A DNA stretch of 64,000 nucleotides from Nioella aestuarii (GTDB lineage: Bacteria; Pseudomonadota; Alphaproteobacteria; Rhodobacterales; Rhodobacteraceae), in contig NZ_JBPBBA010000002.1 of NCBI RefSeq assembly GCF_050896395.1, positions 62,001-126,000 on the forward strand, in the 5' to 3' direction. Position numbers and translations under genes: made by a program. Under the pieces are notes generated by a model. It made no database searches. It had not been told where the DNA came from and saw only the letters and a program-made list of their open reading frames with translations. Positions 48,338 through 56,897 of the stretch are shown here, in pieces (the first letter of the stretch is position 1; each line of letters opens with the position of its first letter).

Positions 48338-50280
48338 AACGGTCCCAGAAAGAATCAGAAGACAGCGCCCGCAAGATCACGCGGCGGTCCATGATCATGG
48401 GCGGTTTCATGCTGTTGACGGGTGGAATTCTGGCCGCTCGGATGCGCTATCTTCAGGTGGAACGCGCCGATGACTTCCGCCTGCTGGCAGAGGAAAACCG
48501 CATTCGCATCGACTTGCTGCCGCCCGCGCGCGGACTGATCTATGATCGCAATGGGCGGCTTCTGGCGGATAACGAACAGAACTACACCGTCGTCATGGTG
48601 CGCGAGAATGTCGAGGATGTGGACGCAGTGCTGGAGCGTCTCTCGCATATCATCAACATCGACATGGCCTCGCTGGCTCGTGCCCGTGAAGACATGATGG
48701 CTCGCGCACCCCATGTTCGGGTGACGATCGCTGACCGGCTCAGTTGGGAAGAATTCGCCTCGGTCGCTGTCAATGCACCCGCGCTGCCCGGCATCACACC
48801 AGAGGTTGGCCTGTCACGGCTCTATCCGCTCGGGTCCGATTTTGCGCATGTGGTGGGCTATGTCGGTCCCGTCTCGGATTATTATCTGGAAAGCACCGGC
48901 GACACCGACCCGATTCTGCAAACCCCGGATTTCCAGGTAGGCCGCTATGCGGTCGAGGCGCGGATGGAGCAGGATCTGAGGGGCGAGGCGGGTAATCTCT
49001 GGGTCGAGGTGAACTCTGTCGGGCGCGTCATGCGCGAACTGGATCGCGAAGAACCGGTTCCCGGCGATGACCTGCAATTGACCATCGACACCGGAATTCA
49101 GAACTATGCCCAGGCCCGGCTTGGCAACGAAAGCGCGTCGGCCGTGGTGATGGAGGTCGAAACCGGCGAGGTTCTGGCTCTGGCCTCCTCGCCCTCCTAT
49201 GACCCAAACCTGTTCGTGCGCGGCATCTCGGTTGCCGAATACAGCAACCTGACCGAAAATCCCTATCGCCCTCTGGCCAGCAAGACCGTGCAGGGCCTCT
49301 ATCCGCCGGGATCGACCTTCAAGATGGTGACTGCTCTGGCCGGGCTAGAGGCAGGTGTGATCGAGCCGGACGAGACCATAACCTGCAACGGGTTCGTAGA
49401 GCTTGGCACCCGCCGGTTTCACTGCTGGCGCAGGGGCGGTCATGGGCGCATGAACATGGAAGACAGCCTCAGCCAATCCTGTGACGTCTACTACTACGAT
49501 CTGGCCCAGAGGGTCGGGATCGAGGCCATTGCTGCAATGGCACGCCGTCTCGGCCTTGGTATGCGCTACGACCTGCCGCTTTCCGGAGTCGCATCCGGGC
49601 TGATCCCCACGCGGGAATGGAAGCTGGCTAACCGGGGCAGCGAATGGGTTGTGGGCGACACGCTGAACGCATCAATCGGTCAGGGGCTTGTGCTCAGCTC
49701 GCCCTTGGAACTTGCCGTGATGACCAGCCGCCTGGCCACAGGCCGGCAGATCGTGCCGCAACTGATCCGCACCATGAACGGTGTCGATCAGCGCTCTGAT
49801 AACTTTGGCGAAATCGACATTCCCGCCGATCATCTCGACATCATCCGCCAGGGCATGTGGTCAGTCACAAATTTCCGCCGCGGCACCGCCTTCAATGCCC
49901 GCGTCACGGAAGAGGGCTACGAGATCGCCGGCAAGACCGGCACCAGTCAGGTCCGCAACATCACGGCCGCCGAGCGCGAGGCCGGGGTGACGCGCAACGA
50001 AGACCTGCCTTGGGAACGGCGCGACCACGCTCTGTTCGTAGGCTACGCCCCTGCCGACAACCCGCGCTACGCGGTCAGCGTTGTGGTAGAACATGGCGGC
50101 GGCGGGTCAGCCGTGGCCGCCCCTATTGCCCGTGACCTTCTGCTGCGCGCCATGTATGGCGAACTTCCGCCCCTTTCTGCCTACCCCGTCGGCCTGCGTC
50201 GCGAGATCGAAGAGATGCACGACAACATGGAGCTTCTGCCGCTGGAAATGCTGCAAAACACGGGACGGGTCCGGGCATGA
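48334..50280 (+). CDS. mrdA: Penicillin-binding protein 2, peptidoglycan transpeptidase
   Basis: The 648-residue protein has one N-terminal membrane helix near residues 20-40, a pedestal domain and a transpeptidase domain with the active site S-T-F-K (327-330), S-C-D (382-384) and K-T-G (534-536). It cross-links peptidoglycan during lateral growth, and beta-lactams acylate S327. Its ATG overlaps the mreD stop and its stop overlaps the rodA start, so PBP2 and RodA are produced together. Confidence 0.97.
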   Translation: MKRSQKESEDSARKITRRSMIMGGFMLLTGGILAARMRYLQVERADDFRLLAEENRIRIDLLPPARGLIYDRNGRLLADNEQNYTVVMVRENVEDVDAVLERLSHIINIDMASLARAREDMMARAPHVRVTIADRLSWEEFASVAVNAPALPGITPEVGLSRLYPLGSDFAHVVGYVGPVSDYYLESTGDTDPILQTPDFQVGRYAVEARMEQDLRGEAGNLWVEVNSVGRVMRELDREEPVPGDDLQLTIDTGIQNYAQARLGNESASAVVMEVETGEVLALASSPSYDPNLFVRGISVAEYSNLTENPYRPLASKTVQGLYPPGSTFKMVTALAGLEAGVIEPDETITCNGFVELGTRRFHCWRRGGHGRMNMEDSLSQSCDVYYYDLAQRVGIEAIAAMARRLGLGMRYDLPLSGVASGLIPTREWKLANRGSEWVVGDTLNASIGQGLVLSSPLELAVMTSRLATGRQIVPQLIRTMNGVDQRSDNFGEIDIPADHLDIIRQGMWSVTNFRRGTAFNARVTEEGYEIAGKTGTSQVRNITAAEREAGVTRNEDLPWERRDHALFVGYAPADNPRYAVSVVVEHGGGGSAVAAPIARDLLLRAMYGELPPLSAYPVGLRREIEEMHDNMELLPLEMLQNTGRVRA

Positions 50281-51416
50281 GCTATCTTGAATATACCCAG
50301 AAGGCCGCCCCGACCGGGCTGCGCAAGGTGCTGCACCTGAACTGGGCACTGATCATCCTGCTGATAGCCGTGGCCTGCGTGGGCTTCCTGATGCTCTACT
50401 CTGTGGCGGGGGGCTCCATGCGCCCATGGGCCGGACCGCAGATGCAGCGTTTCACGCTTGGCATGGTGGCGATGATGATCGTCGCTTTCATACCAATTTG
50501 GTTTTGGCGCAATGTTTCGGCCCTGGCCTACGGGCTGTCGCTGATCCTGCTGCTTGTGGTGGAGTTTTTCGGCACCGTCGGCATGGGCGCACAGCGCTGG
50601 ATCGACCTTGGCTTCATGCGCCTGCAACCCTCGGAGCTGACCAAGATCACGGTGGTGATGTTGCTTGCCGCCTATTACGACTGGCTTGATATCCGCAAGG
50701 TCTCGCGCCCGCTCTATGTGCTGATCCCGGTATTGATCATCCTCGTGCCCACCTTTCTGACCTTCATCCAGCCTGACCTCGGCACCGCCGTCCTGATCCT
50801 TGTCGGCGGCGCAGCGGTGATGTTCTGCGCGGGTGTCCACTGGGCGTATTTTGCTGCCGTAATAGCCGCGGCGGGCGGCATCGTGACGGCGGTCTTCGCC
50901 TCGCGCGGTACGGCCTGGCAGTTCCTGCAAGACTACCAGTACCGCCGCATCGACACGTTCCTGGATCCGTCCTCGGATCCGCTCGGCGCGGGCTATCACA
51001 TCACCCAAAGCCAGATTGCCCTAGGCTCTGGCGGCTGGACCGGGCGCGGTTTCATGCAAGGCACCCAGATCCGGGGCGACTTCCTGCCCGAGGCGCAAAC
51101 CGATTTCATATTCCCGACGCTGGCCGAAGAGTTCGGTTTCGTCGGCGCGTCGTCGCTTCTGGGGCTATACCTGCTCATCCTGCTCTTTTGCATCGTCACC
51201 GCGATCCAGACAAAAGACCGTTTCGCTTCGCTTGTGACGCTCGGCGTGGCGGTAACCTTCTTCCTCTACTTTGCCATCAACATGGCAATGGTGATGGGGC
51301 TGGTTCCTGTCGTGGGGGTGCCCCTGCCGCTGGTCAGCTATGGCGGCTCGGCAATGCTTGTGCTCATGGCCGCTTTCGGGTTGGTTCAGTCAGCGCATGT
51401 GCACCGCCCCCGCTGA
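50277..51416 (+). CDS. rodA: RodA, SEDS peptidoglycan glycosyltransferase
   Basis: The 379-residue membrane protein has about ten hydrophobic segments and the SEDS-family motifs G-A-Q-R-W-I-D-L, I-Q-P-D-L-G-T-A, the loop with L-A-E-E-F-G-F-V-G that contains the catalytic-region acidic residues, and P-L-P-L-V-S-Y-G-G-S near the end. RodA polymerises glycan strands as partner of PBP2. Overlap of four bases with mrdA and an ATG start are clear. Confidence 0.97.
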   Translation: MSYLEYTQKAAPTGLRKVLHLNWALIILLIAVACVGFLMLYSVAGGSMRPWAGPQMQRFTLGMVAMMIVAFIPIWFWRNVSALAYGLSLILLLVVEFFGTVGMGAQRWIDLGFMRLQPSELTKITVVMLLAAYYDWLDIRKVSRPLYVLIPVLIILVPTFLTFIQPDLGTAVLILVGGAAVMFCAGVHWAYFAAVIAAAGGIVTAVFASRGTAWQFLQDYQYRRIDTFLDPSSDPLGAGYHITQSQIALGSGGWTGRGFMQGTQIRGDFLPEAQTDFIFPTLAEEFGFVGASSLLGLYLLILLFCIVTAIQTKDRFASLVTLGVAVTFFLYFAINMAMVMGLVPVVGVPLPLVSYGGSAMLVLMAAFGLVQSAHVHRPR

Positions 51417-51426
51417 AGGACCCAAG

Positions 51427-52359
51427 ATGCTGACCATCCTCTTCGCCGCCCGCCCCGATCGATGGGGCGACTACGAGGCCCCGCTTAACCGTGCCATTTC
51501 CGATGCCGGGTTCACCGATTTCCGCGTGGTGACAGAGGCCGCGCCGGAAGAGGTGGATTACATCGTCTACGCGCCCAACAGCGACCTCAAGGATTTCTCG
51601 GTCTTTCCACGGCTGAAAGCGATACTAAGCCTCTGGGCAGGTGTGGAAACCATCGTAGGCAACCCGACGATCACCGCGCCGCTCTGCCGGATGGTCGACA
51701 CGGGCCTGCGCGAGGGTATGCGCGAATGGGTCACGGGCCATGTGCTACGCTATCATCTGGGAATGGACGCCCATATCAATGCTGAGCCGGGCCTATGGGC
51801 ACCAAACGTGCCGCCGCTTGCCCGCAACCGCACCGTGGCGATCCTGGGCCTGGGAGAGCTTGGCACAGCCTGCGCCGAGGCCCTCCTGACCTTTGGCTTC
51901 AACGTGACAGGGTGGAGCCGCAGCCCAAAGTCGATACCCGGTGTGAACAGCTTTCACGGGGATGACGGATTGTTGGCCTGCCTCAGCGGCGCCGAAATCG
52001 TAGTGCTCCTGCTGCCTGACACGCCTGCAACACAAAATACGCTCAATGCCCAGACATTGGCAGTGATGCCGCGTGGCTCTTTCGTGATCAACCCTGGCCG
52101 TGGCCCGCTGATCGACGACGAGGCCCTGCTTGCGGCGCTGGATAACGGCCAGATCGCCCACGCCACGCTCGACGTCTTCCGTGTGGAACCGCTGCCGGCA
52201 GAGCACCCCTATTGGAACCACCCCAAGGTCACAGTGACACCGCATATCGCGTCAGAGACGCGACCGGAAACCGCCGCGGACATTGTCGCTGAGAACATCA
52301 AACGCTCTGAGCAGGGAGTCGAACTGCTCCATCTGGTGGACCGGAACGCGGGCTATTAG
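51427..52359 (+). CDS. 2-Hydroxyacid dehydrogenase, GhrA-like
   Basis: The 310-residue enzyme has the NAD(P)-binding motif A-I-L-G-L-G-E-L-G near residue 139-147 and the catalytic Arg (N-P-G-R-G-P-L-I-D), Glu (V-F-R-V-E-P-L-P) and His (T-P-H-I-A-S-E-T) of D-isomer-specific hydroxyacid dehydrogenases. Length and the short N-terminal domain fit glyoxylate/hydroxypyruvate reductase A. It starts 10 bases after rodA, so it is probably co-transcribed with the elongasome genes, though with no obvious functional link. Confidence 0.9.
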   Translation: MLTILFAARPDRWGDYEAPLNRAISDAGFTDFRVVTEAAPEEVDYIVYAPNSDLKDFSVFPRLKAILSLWAGVETIVGNPTITAPLCRMVDTGLREGMREWVTGHVLRYHLGMDAHINAEPGLWAPNVPPLARNRTVAILGLGELGTACAEALLTFGFNVTGWSRSPKSIPGVNSFHGDDGLLACLSGAEIVVLLLPDTPATQNTLNAQTLAVMPRGSFVINPGRGPLIDDEALLAALDNGQIAHATLDVFRVEPLPAEHPYWNHPKVTVTPHIASETRPETAADIVAENIKRSEQGVELLHLVDRNAGY

Positions 52360-52377
52360 GCGCTGCTTTCAGCAATG

Positions 52378-53166
52378 CTAGCGCAGCCTCGGCGGGGTGT
52401 CCGGGTCCATCCCTGGAGACGAGCCTGGCACGTGATCTGGTTTTGCCGGTTCAGGCAGATCGAAACGCAGCCCCGTCTTCGCAAGCGATACGCAGATAGG
52501 ATCGGAGGCGCGAAAGAAACCCACATCCATGACGCCTGCCTCAATGCCCGAAAAGGTCAGTGCCTCCCCCGCCGCGCGCGCCAGCGCCGGTTCCGCCCCG
52601 GGCACCGGATCGACAAAAGCCAGCATGTGCGAACGCCGCCCGCCTACGTAGATGACGCCGCAGAGATAGGCGAGTTTCGCTAGACCCGCAGCGGTTGCAA
52701 GCTTGGTGTCCAATGCCGTGATCAACGCCTCTGGCAAACCGATCGGAGCGTGAACTTCTTCCGGCATTTCAACGATTTCATCGGGGGCCTCTGAGAGTAT
52801 GTTGGCAAGCCAGTCCACCGCGCCGGGAGGAATCAAGATCGATGCTTCGGCGCCGGGATTCACGGCCAGCCCGATCCCCTGCCCTGCCAACATCGCGGCC
52901 AATCCGCGGCCAGAGAGAACCGCATAAGGGGCCGGGCCTTCAGCGAATTCCGCAAGTCTTTCTTCCCGGTCGAAGACCAGCACGTAGTTTGCGTCATCGA
53001 CCGGAAAAACCTGCGGGCTGATCTCGTCACCACCTGGCTCGCTGGCCAGCGCGAGGAACAGTTCGCTATCGGCAAGCCGCTCATAAAAGCGCAAACGCAG
53101 CGCATCGTCCTCTGGAGCCGCGTCCATCGCGGTCAGGGCGGCGTCGATCGGGGTCGTCTCGGTCAT
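52378..53166 (-). CDS. SseB-like domain protein
   Basis: The 262-residue protein has an SseB N-terminal type domain (F-Y-E-R-L-A-D-S-E-L-F-L-A-L near the start, then V-F-P-V-D-D-A-N-Y-V-L-V-F) and a C-terminal enhancer-like half. SseB-family proteins have been tied to serine-sensitivity and secretion contexts but have no defined general activity. The last 20 residues are Pro-rich. It is translated after the uracil-DNA glycosylase gene with a four-base overlap at 53163-53166. Confidence 0.78.
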   Translation of the reverse strand: MTETTPIDAALTAMDAAPEDDALRLRFYERLADSELFLALASEPGGDEISPQVFPVDDANYVLVFDREERLAEFAEGPAPYAVLSGRGLAAMLAGQGIGLAVNPGAEASILIPPGAVDWLANILSEAPDEIVEMPEEVHAPIGLPEALITALDTKLATAAGLAKLAYLCGVIYVGGRRSHMLAFVDPVPGAEPALARAAGEALTFSGIEAGVMDVGFFRASDPICVSLAKTGLRFDLPEPAKPDHVPGSSPGMDPDTPPRLR

Positions 53167-53756
53167 CGGTTCAGCACCTCCTGGACACGGGCGCGCAGCA
53201 CAGGCAACAGCTCAGCCTCGAACCACGGATTCCGCTTCATCCATGCGGTATTGCGCCACGACGGATGGGGCAAGGGCAGTACGCGGGGCGCATGGTCGCG
53301 CCAGGCTGCGACGCGGGCGGTGACGGTGGATTTACCCGGCAGGTGCCAGCTTTGGGCGTGACCACCGACCAGCAGCGTTAGCTCAATAGCAGGCAGCTGT
53401 TCGAGCAGGCGCCTGCGCCAGGTCCACGCACATATCGGCGGAGGGGGACGGTCGGCCCCCTTCGCATCATAGCCAGGGAAACAAAACGCCATGGGCACAA
53501 TCGCGATCTGGTCCCGGTCGTAGAAAACCTCTTCCTCGACCCCCATCCATTGCCGTAGCCGATCCCCGGACGGGTCAGTGAAAGGCTTGCCCGAGCGATG
53601 AACCCGCAGCCCCGGTGCCTGCCCCGCAATCAGCAAACGAGCGCCGGATGTTGCCCACAGAACCGGGCGTGGTGCATGGGCCGTTTCCGTCGCTGCAAAG
53701 CGGTCGGCACAGAGTCGGCAGGTTGCGATGTCTTGTACCAGCTCATCAAAATGCAT
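53163..53756 (-). CDS. Uracil-DNA glycosylase superfamily protein
   Basis: The 197-residue protein from ATG 53756 has the superfamily motif A in L-I-A-G-Q-A-P-G and motif B L-P-H-P-S-W-R-N near the end. C-R-L-C-A near residue 12-16 may be a remnant of, or partner for, a metal or FeS site, but the full four-Cys set of family 4 enzymes is not evident. It probably removes uracil or a similar base from DNA, or is a diverged homologue. The upstream part of the open frame to 53897 looks non-coding. Confidence 0.85.
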   Translation of the reverse strand: MHFDELVQDIATCRLCADRFAATETAHAPRPVLWATSGARLLIAGQAPGLRVHRSGKPFTDPSGDRLRQWMGVEEEVFYDRDQIAIVPMAFCFPGYDAKGADRPPPPICAWTWRRRLLEQLPAIELTLLVGGHAQSWHLPGKSTVTARVAAWRDHAPRVLPLPHPSWRNTAWMKRNPWFEAELLPVLRARVQEVLNR

Positions 53757-53973
53757 GGGCGAAGAAAAGCGCGGATGGCAGGCAAAGGAAAGGGCTCGTC
53801 GTCTTTTGACGCCGAACCGGGCGCGCGCACGCTCAAGCCCCCCTTGGCAGGGGAGCCTTCGCGCACACGCATTTCCATGGACGTTCTGCACGATCACCGC
53901 GTTTCATGACCCTGCTTGAGCGTTGCGTCCAAGGCTGGCGTCAGAATCTGGGGGCTGGACATCATTTCGTTAT

Positions 53974-53989
53974 TTCTATAATTATAGAA
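53974..53989. promoter_or_regulatory. Perfect palindromic operator of the ArsR-type gene
   Basis: TTCTATAATTATAGAA is a perfect 16-bp palindrome ending two bases before the ATG of the ArsR-type gene. ArsR/SmtB regulators bind such AT-rich dyads and are autorepressing. It stands out in GC-rich DNA and very probably controls the arsR-permease(-nhaA) unit. Confidence 0.8.
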
Positions 53990-53991
53990 TC

Positions 53992-54330
53992 ATGAAACAG
54001 AACATCGACATCCCCGCCCTCACTTTCGCCGCTTCTGCCTTTGCGGCCCTTGGCTCTGAACAGCGGCTATCCATCTTGCGCCGACTGGTCCGCGCCGGAC
54101 CGGAAGGTTTGCCGATCGGAGAGCTGGGTGAGGCAGTGGGGATCACCGGCTCCGTCCTGACCCATCACCTCAAACAGATGGTTTCTGCCGGTTTGCTGCA
54201 ACAGCACCGCGACGGGCGACGCATCATCTGCGCGGTGGACTATGACGAGATCCGCCGACTGTCTGACTATCTATTGACCGAATGCTGCGCTGATCGGGGC
54301 GGGCATCATCAAGGAGGCCATCATGGCTGA
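53992..54330 (+). CDS. ArsR/SmtB-family transcriptional regulator
   Basis: The 112-residue winged-helix protein has the ArsR pattern A-L-G-S-E-Q-R-L-S-I-L-R-R-L, I-G-E-L-G-E-A-V-G-I-T-G-S-V-L-T-H-H-L-K-Q-M in outline. The C-terminus carries C-C-A-D-R-G-G-H-H-Q-G-G-H-H-G, a Cys/His-rich tail suited to metal or metalloid binding. It likely represses its own operon until an inducer binds. It overlaps the permease gene by 8 bases. Start ATG 53992 is immediately after a perfect operator palindrome. Confidence 0.9.
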   Translation: MKQNIDIPALTFAASAFAALGSEQRLSILRRLVRAGPEGLPIGELGEAVGITGSVLTHHLKQMVSAGLLQQHRDGRRIICAVDYDEIRRLSDYLLTECCADRGGHHQGGHHG

Positions 54331-55354
54331 TCTCACCCAATCCCCTGCCCCGTTGCGCACCCTGTGGGGACGTTTCGACAAAGTCCTGCTGACCTGCGCC
54401 GCAATTGCCCTGGCCATCTTTCTGCTGGATCGCGCGGCCTTTGCGCCGTCCATCACCGAAGCCTTCACGAGCCTTGCCCATACCGGGCCCTTCATTCTGT
54501 TTGCGGTTGCCGCCATCGGGGTCATGCGCGCGACCGGATCCGAACGACTGCTGGAAGGCGCGTTCGAAGGGCGGGAGGTCCGGATGATCATACTCGGGGC
54601 GCTTGCAGGCGGCCTGTCGCCGTTCTGTTCCTGCGAGGTCATCCCCTTCGTGGCCGCCTTGCTGGCTGCCGGCGCACCATTATCCGCAGTCATGGCCTTC
54701 TGGCTGGCCTCCCCCCTTATGGACCCGGCCATGTTCGCGATCACGGCAGGTGCGATCAGTTTCGACTTTGCCATGGCCAAGACCGTGGCGGCCATCGCCA
54801 TCGGACTATTCGGCGGCTTCAGCCTAATGGCGTTGACTGGCACCGCCTTGCTTGCGGATCCTCTTAAGGCACAGACCCCCACGGGCTGCGGTTCTTGCTG
54901 CGGCACCAGAAAGCTGAGCCTCAACTGGCGCTTCTGGCAAGAGACCGAGCGCCGCAGCTTGTTCGCTCGCGCTGCCTGGGACAACCTGCTGTTCCTGGGA
55001 AAATGGCTGCTGCTGGCCTATCTCTTGCAGGCATTGCTGATCCGCTACGTCCCCGCCGAATGGATCGGCACCGCGCTTGGCGGAGATGGAATCGGTCCGA
55101 TCCTTCTTGGCGCCATCCTGGGCGCACCGGCCTATCTCAACGGCTATGCCGCCGTACCGCTGATTGCTGGCCTGCTGGAACAAGGGATGAGCCCCGGTGC
55201 CGCAATGGCCTTTGTGATCGCGGGTGGGGTCAGCTGCATTCCCGCCGCTGTTGCTGTCTGGGCGCTGGTGAAGCCGAAAATTTTTGCAGCATATCTGGCT
55301 TTTGCTATCGTCGGCGCTATTTTCTCCGGGTTGGCCTGGGGTTTCATCGCCTGA
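54323..55354 (+). CDS. ArsP-like permease (DUF318/PF03773 family)
   Basis: The 343-residue membrane protein has about eight hydrophobic segments and the family motif F-C-S-C-E-V-I-P-F-V-A-A-L-L-A-A-G-A-P near residue 95-115, repeated in weaker form in the second half (P-A-Y-L-N-G-Y-A-A-V-P-L-I-A-G-L-L). ArsP permeases export trivalent organoarsenicals; others in the family may move other substrates. A central cytosolic loop with C-G-S-C-C-G may bind the ion. Coupling to an ArsR regulator supports a metal/metalloid efflux role. Confidence 0.85.
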   Translation: MADLTQSPAPLRTLWGRFDKVLLTCAAIALAIFLLDRAAFAPSITEAFTSLAHTGPFILFAVAAIGVMRATGSERLLEGAFEGREVRMIILGALAGGLSPFCSCEVIPFVAALLAAGAPLSAVMAFWLASPLMDPAMFAITAGAISFDFAMAKTVAAIAIGLFGGFSLMALTGTALLADPLKAQTPTGCGSCCGTRKLSLNWRFWQETERRSLFARAAWDNLLFLGKWLLLAYLLQALLIRYVPAEWIGTALGGDGIGPILLGAILGAPAYLNGYAAVPLIAGLLEQGMSPGAAMAFVIAGGVSCIPAAVAVWALVKPKIFAAYLAFAIVGAIFSGLAWGFIA

Positions 55355-55415
55355 GCTATTGTTCCAACGGGTCCCTTCCGCTATTTGACCGCAACCGGAA
55401 AAGCGGAGGGGACAG

Positions 55416-56678
55416 ATGTATCGCGTCTGGAATTTTATCACCAGTTACTCGCTGTTTCTGATCGGGGGCGCGATCCTGGCCCTGATCTGGGCCAACACAA
55501 ATGCCGAGAGCTACCACCATTTCGTCGAATTCGTTCTGATTGACGACTTCTTCATCGGCCATCTGCATGATGACGGACATGGTCATGTCGTGCGCACGCT
55601 GACGCTGCATTACCTGGTGAATGACGTTTTGATGGCGCTGTTCTTCGCCATCGCCGCGAAAGAGGTGTGGGAGGCCGTGATCCTCGAAAACGGCTCGCTG
55701 CGCGGCAAAAAAGCGGCAACGCCTCTGGTTGCCACCCTTGGCGGTATGGTCGGGCCGATTTCCGTCTATCTGGGCCTTGCACTGGTCTTCGGGTCGGAAA
55801 CCTACAGTGCCGTGGCAAACGGGTGGGCAATCCCGACCGCTACCGACATCGCATTTTCCTACCTGGTTGGTCGTATGGTGTTCGGCGCGGGGCACCCGGC
55901 GGTGCGTTTCCTGCTGCTGCTGGCCATTGCAGATGACGCGGCGGGCCTGCTGATCCTGGCAATTTTCTACCCCTCTGGCGATCTGGCCCCGGTCTGGCTG
56001 CTGCTAAGCCTGGGCGCCGCCATCAGCGTATACTTCCTGTTCAACTGGCTGCCGCGCTATCTGGATCGCGGCGATCAGCTGCGTACGCGGTCCACCTGGG
56101 TGCGCAAGAAACTGTCGTTCTGGCCCTATCTGCTTGCCGGATGTCTGAGCTGGTACGGTTTTCAGGAAAGCGGCCTGCACCCGGCGCTTGGGTTGCTACC
56201 CATTGTGCCGACCATTCCCCATGCGGATCGCGCCTTCGGCATTTTCGCCGATGCGGAACGGCATCTGCATGACCTGCTGAACGAGATCGAACACGCGCTG
56301 AAAGTACCGGTCGAAATCATCCTTGGCCTGTTTGGCCTCCTGAACGCAGGCGTAGAGTTCTCCTCTATGGGGCCGGCGACCTGGTTGGTTCTGGCGGGCC
56401 TTCTGATCGGTAAGCCGGTTGGGATCTTCCTGTTCGGCTGGCTAGCAGCAAAGCCGCTTGGACTTGGCATACCAGAGGGCATGAGGATCATCGACCTTGT
56501 GGTCATCGGCTGCGTGGCCGCCATCGGCTTTACCGTATCGCTCTTCGTGGCCTCGGTCGCATTCGATGCCGGGCCGGTGCAGGACGCTGCCAAAATGGGC
56601 GCACTGTTCAGCTTCTTTGCGGCGGTCGTGTCAATCATCGTTGGCAAAATGCTGCGGGTTGAAAAGAAAGAGGTCTGA
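55416..56678 (+). CDS. nhaA: Na+/H+ antiporter NhaA
   Basis: The 420-residue protein has about twelve hydrophobic segments and NhaA landmarks: A-T-D-I-A-F-S near residue 145 and A-I-A-D-D-A-A-G-L-L containing the two ion-binding aspartates (D-D). It exchanges Na+ for H+ across the inner membrane, supporting pH and salt homeostasis, which suits a marine lifestyle. It starts 61 bases after the permease, so it may belong to the ArsR-controlled operon. A strong terminator follows. Confidence 0.95.
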   Translation: MYRVWNFITSYSLFLIGGAILALIWANTNAESYHHFVEFVLIDDFFIGHLHDDGHGHVVRTLTLHYLVNDVLMALFFAIAAKEVWEAVILENGSLRGKKAATPLVATLGGMVGPISVYLGLALVFGSETYSAVANGWAIPTATDIAFSYLVGRMVFGAGHPAVRFLLLLAIADDAAGLLILAIFYPSGDLAPVWLLLSLGAAISVYFLFNWLPRYLDRGDQLRTRSTWVRKKLSFWPYLLAGCLSWYGFQESGLHPALGLLPIVPTIPHADRAFGIFADAERHLHDLLNEIEHALKVPVEIILGLFGLLNAGVEFSSMGPATWLVLAGLLIGKPVGIFLFGWLAAKPLGLGIPEGMRIIDLVVIGCVAAIGFTVSLFVASVAFDAGPVQDAAKMGALFSFFAAVVSIIVGKMLRVEKKEV

Positions 56679-56704
56679 CCCGTCAGACAGCGAAATCGTT
56701 AACC

Positions 56705-56740
56705 GAAAGCCCCCTTGGCGATGGCCTTGGGGGCTTTTTC
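56705..56740 (+). terminator. Intrinsic terminator after nhaA
   Basis: AAGCCCCC / GGGGGCTT arms (56706-56713 and 56728-56735) are followed by TTTTTCTT, a standard plus-strand terminator 30 bases after the nhaA stop. Confidence 0.85.
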
Positions 56741-56784
56741 TTAAGGGAAATGCCGCAATAGTGTCACATTCCCCGCGAAGAGCT

Positions 56785-56812
56785 TTGAAATCGTTGCTTA
56801 AGGGGACATAAT
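56785..56812 (+). promoter_or_regulatory. Promoter of the capsule-type operon
   Basis: TTGAAA (56785-56790) and CATAAT (56807-56812) are separated by 16 bases and each match the consensus at five of six positions, the best promoter in this region. It reads toward the kpsT-like gene and starts about 75 bases before its ATG. Confidence 0.65.
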
Positions 56813-56826
56813 AGCGCCCAAATGAA

Positions 56827-56841
56827 TGGATAAGTTATCCA
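56827..56841. promoter_or_regulatory. Palindrome downstream of the capsule promoter, candidate operator
   Basis: TGGATAA-G-TTATCCA is a perfect 7-bp inverted repeat centred about 15 bases after the predicted transcription start. Its position suits a repressor site, or it could be part of the transcript leader. Confidence 0.5.
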
Positions 56842-56847
56842 ATAGAA

Positions 56848-56870
56848 GCTCTGAGCACAGCAATCAGAGC
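56848..56870 (+). other. Leader stem-loop upstream of the kpsT-like gene
   Basis: GCTCTGA (56848-56854) and TCAGAGC (56864-56870) form a perfect 7-bp stem with a 9-base loop in the predicted 5' leader, ending 27 bases before the ATG at 56898. It may influence translation or RNA stability. Confidence 0.5.
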
Positions 56871-56897
56871 CGAGGTCGGCAGCAGTACAGGGTATTC

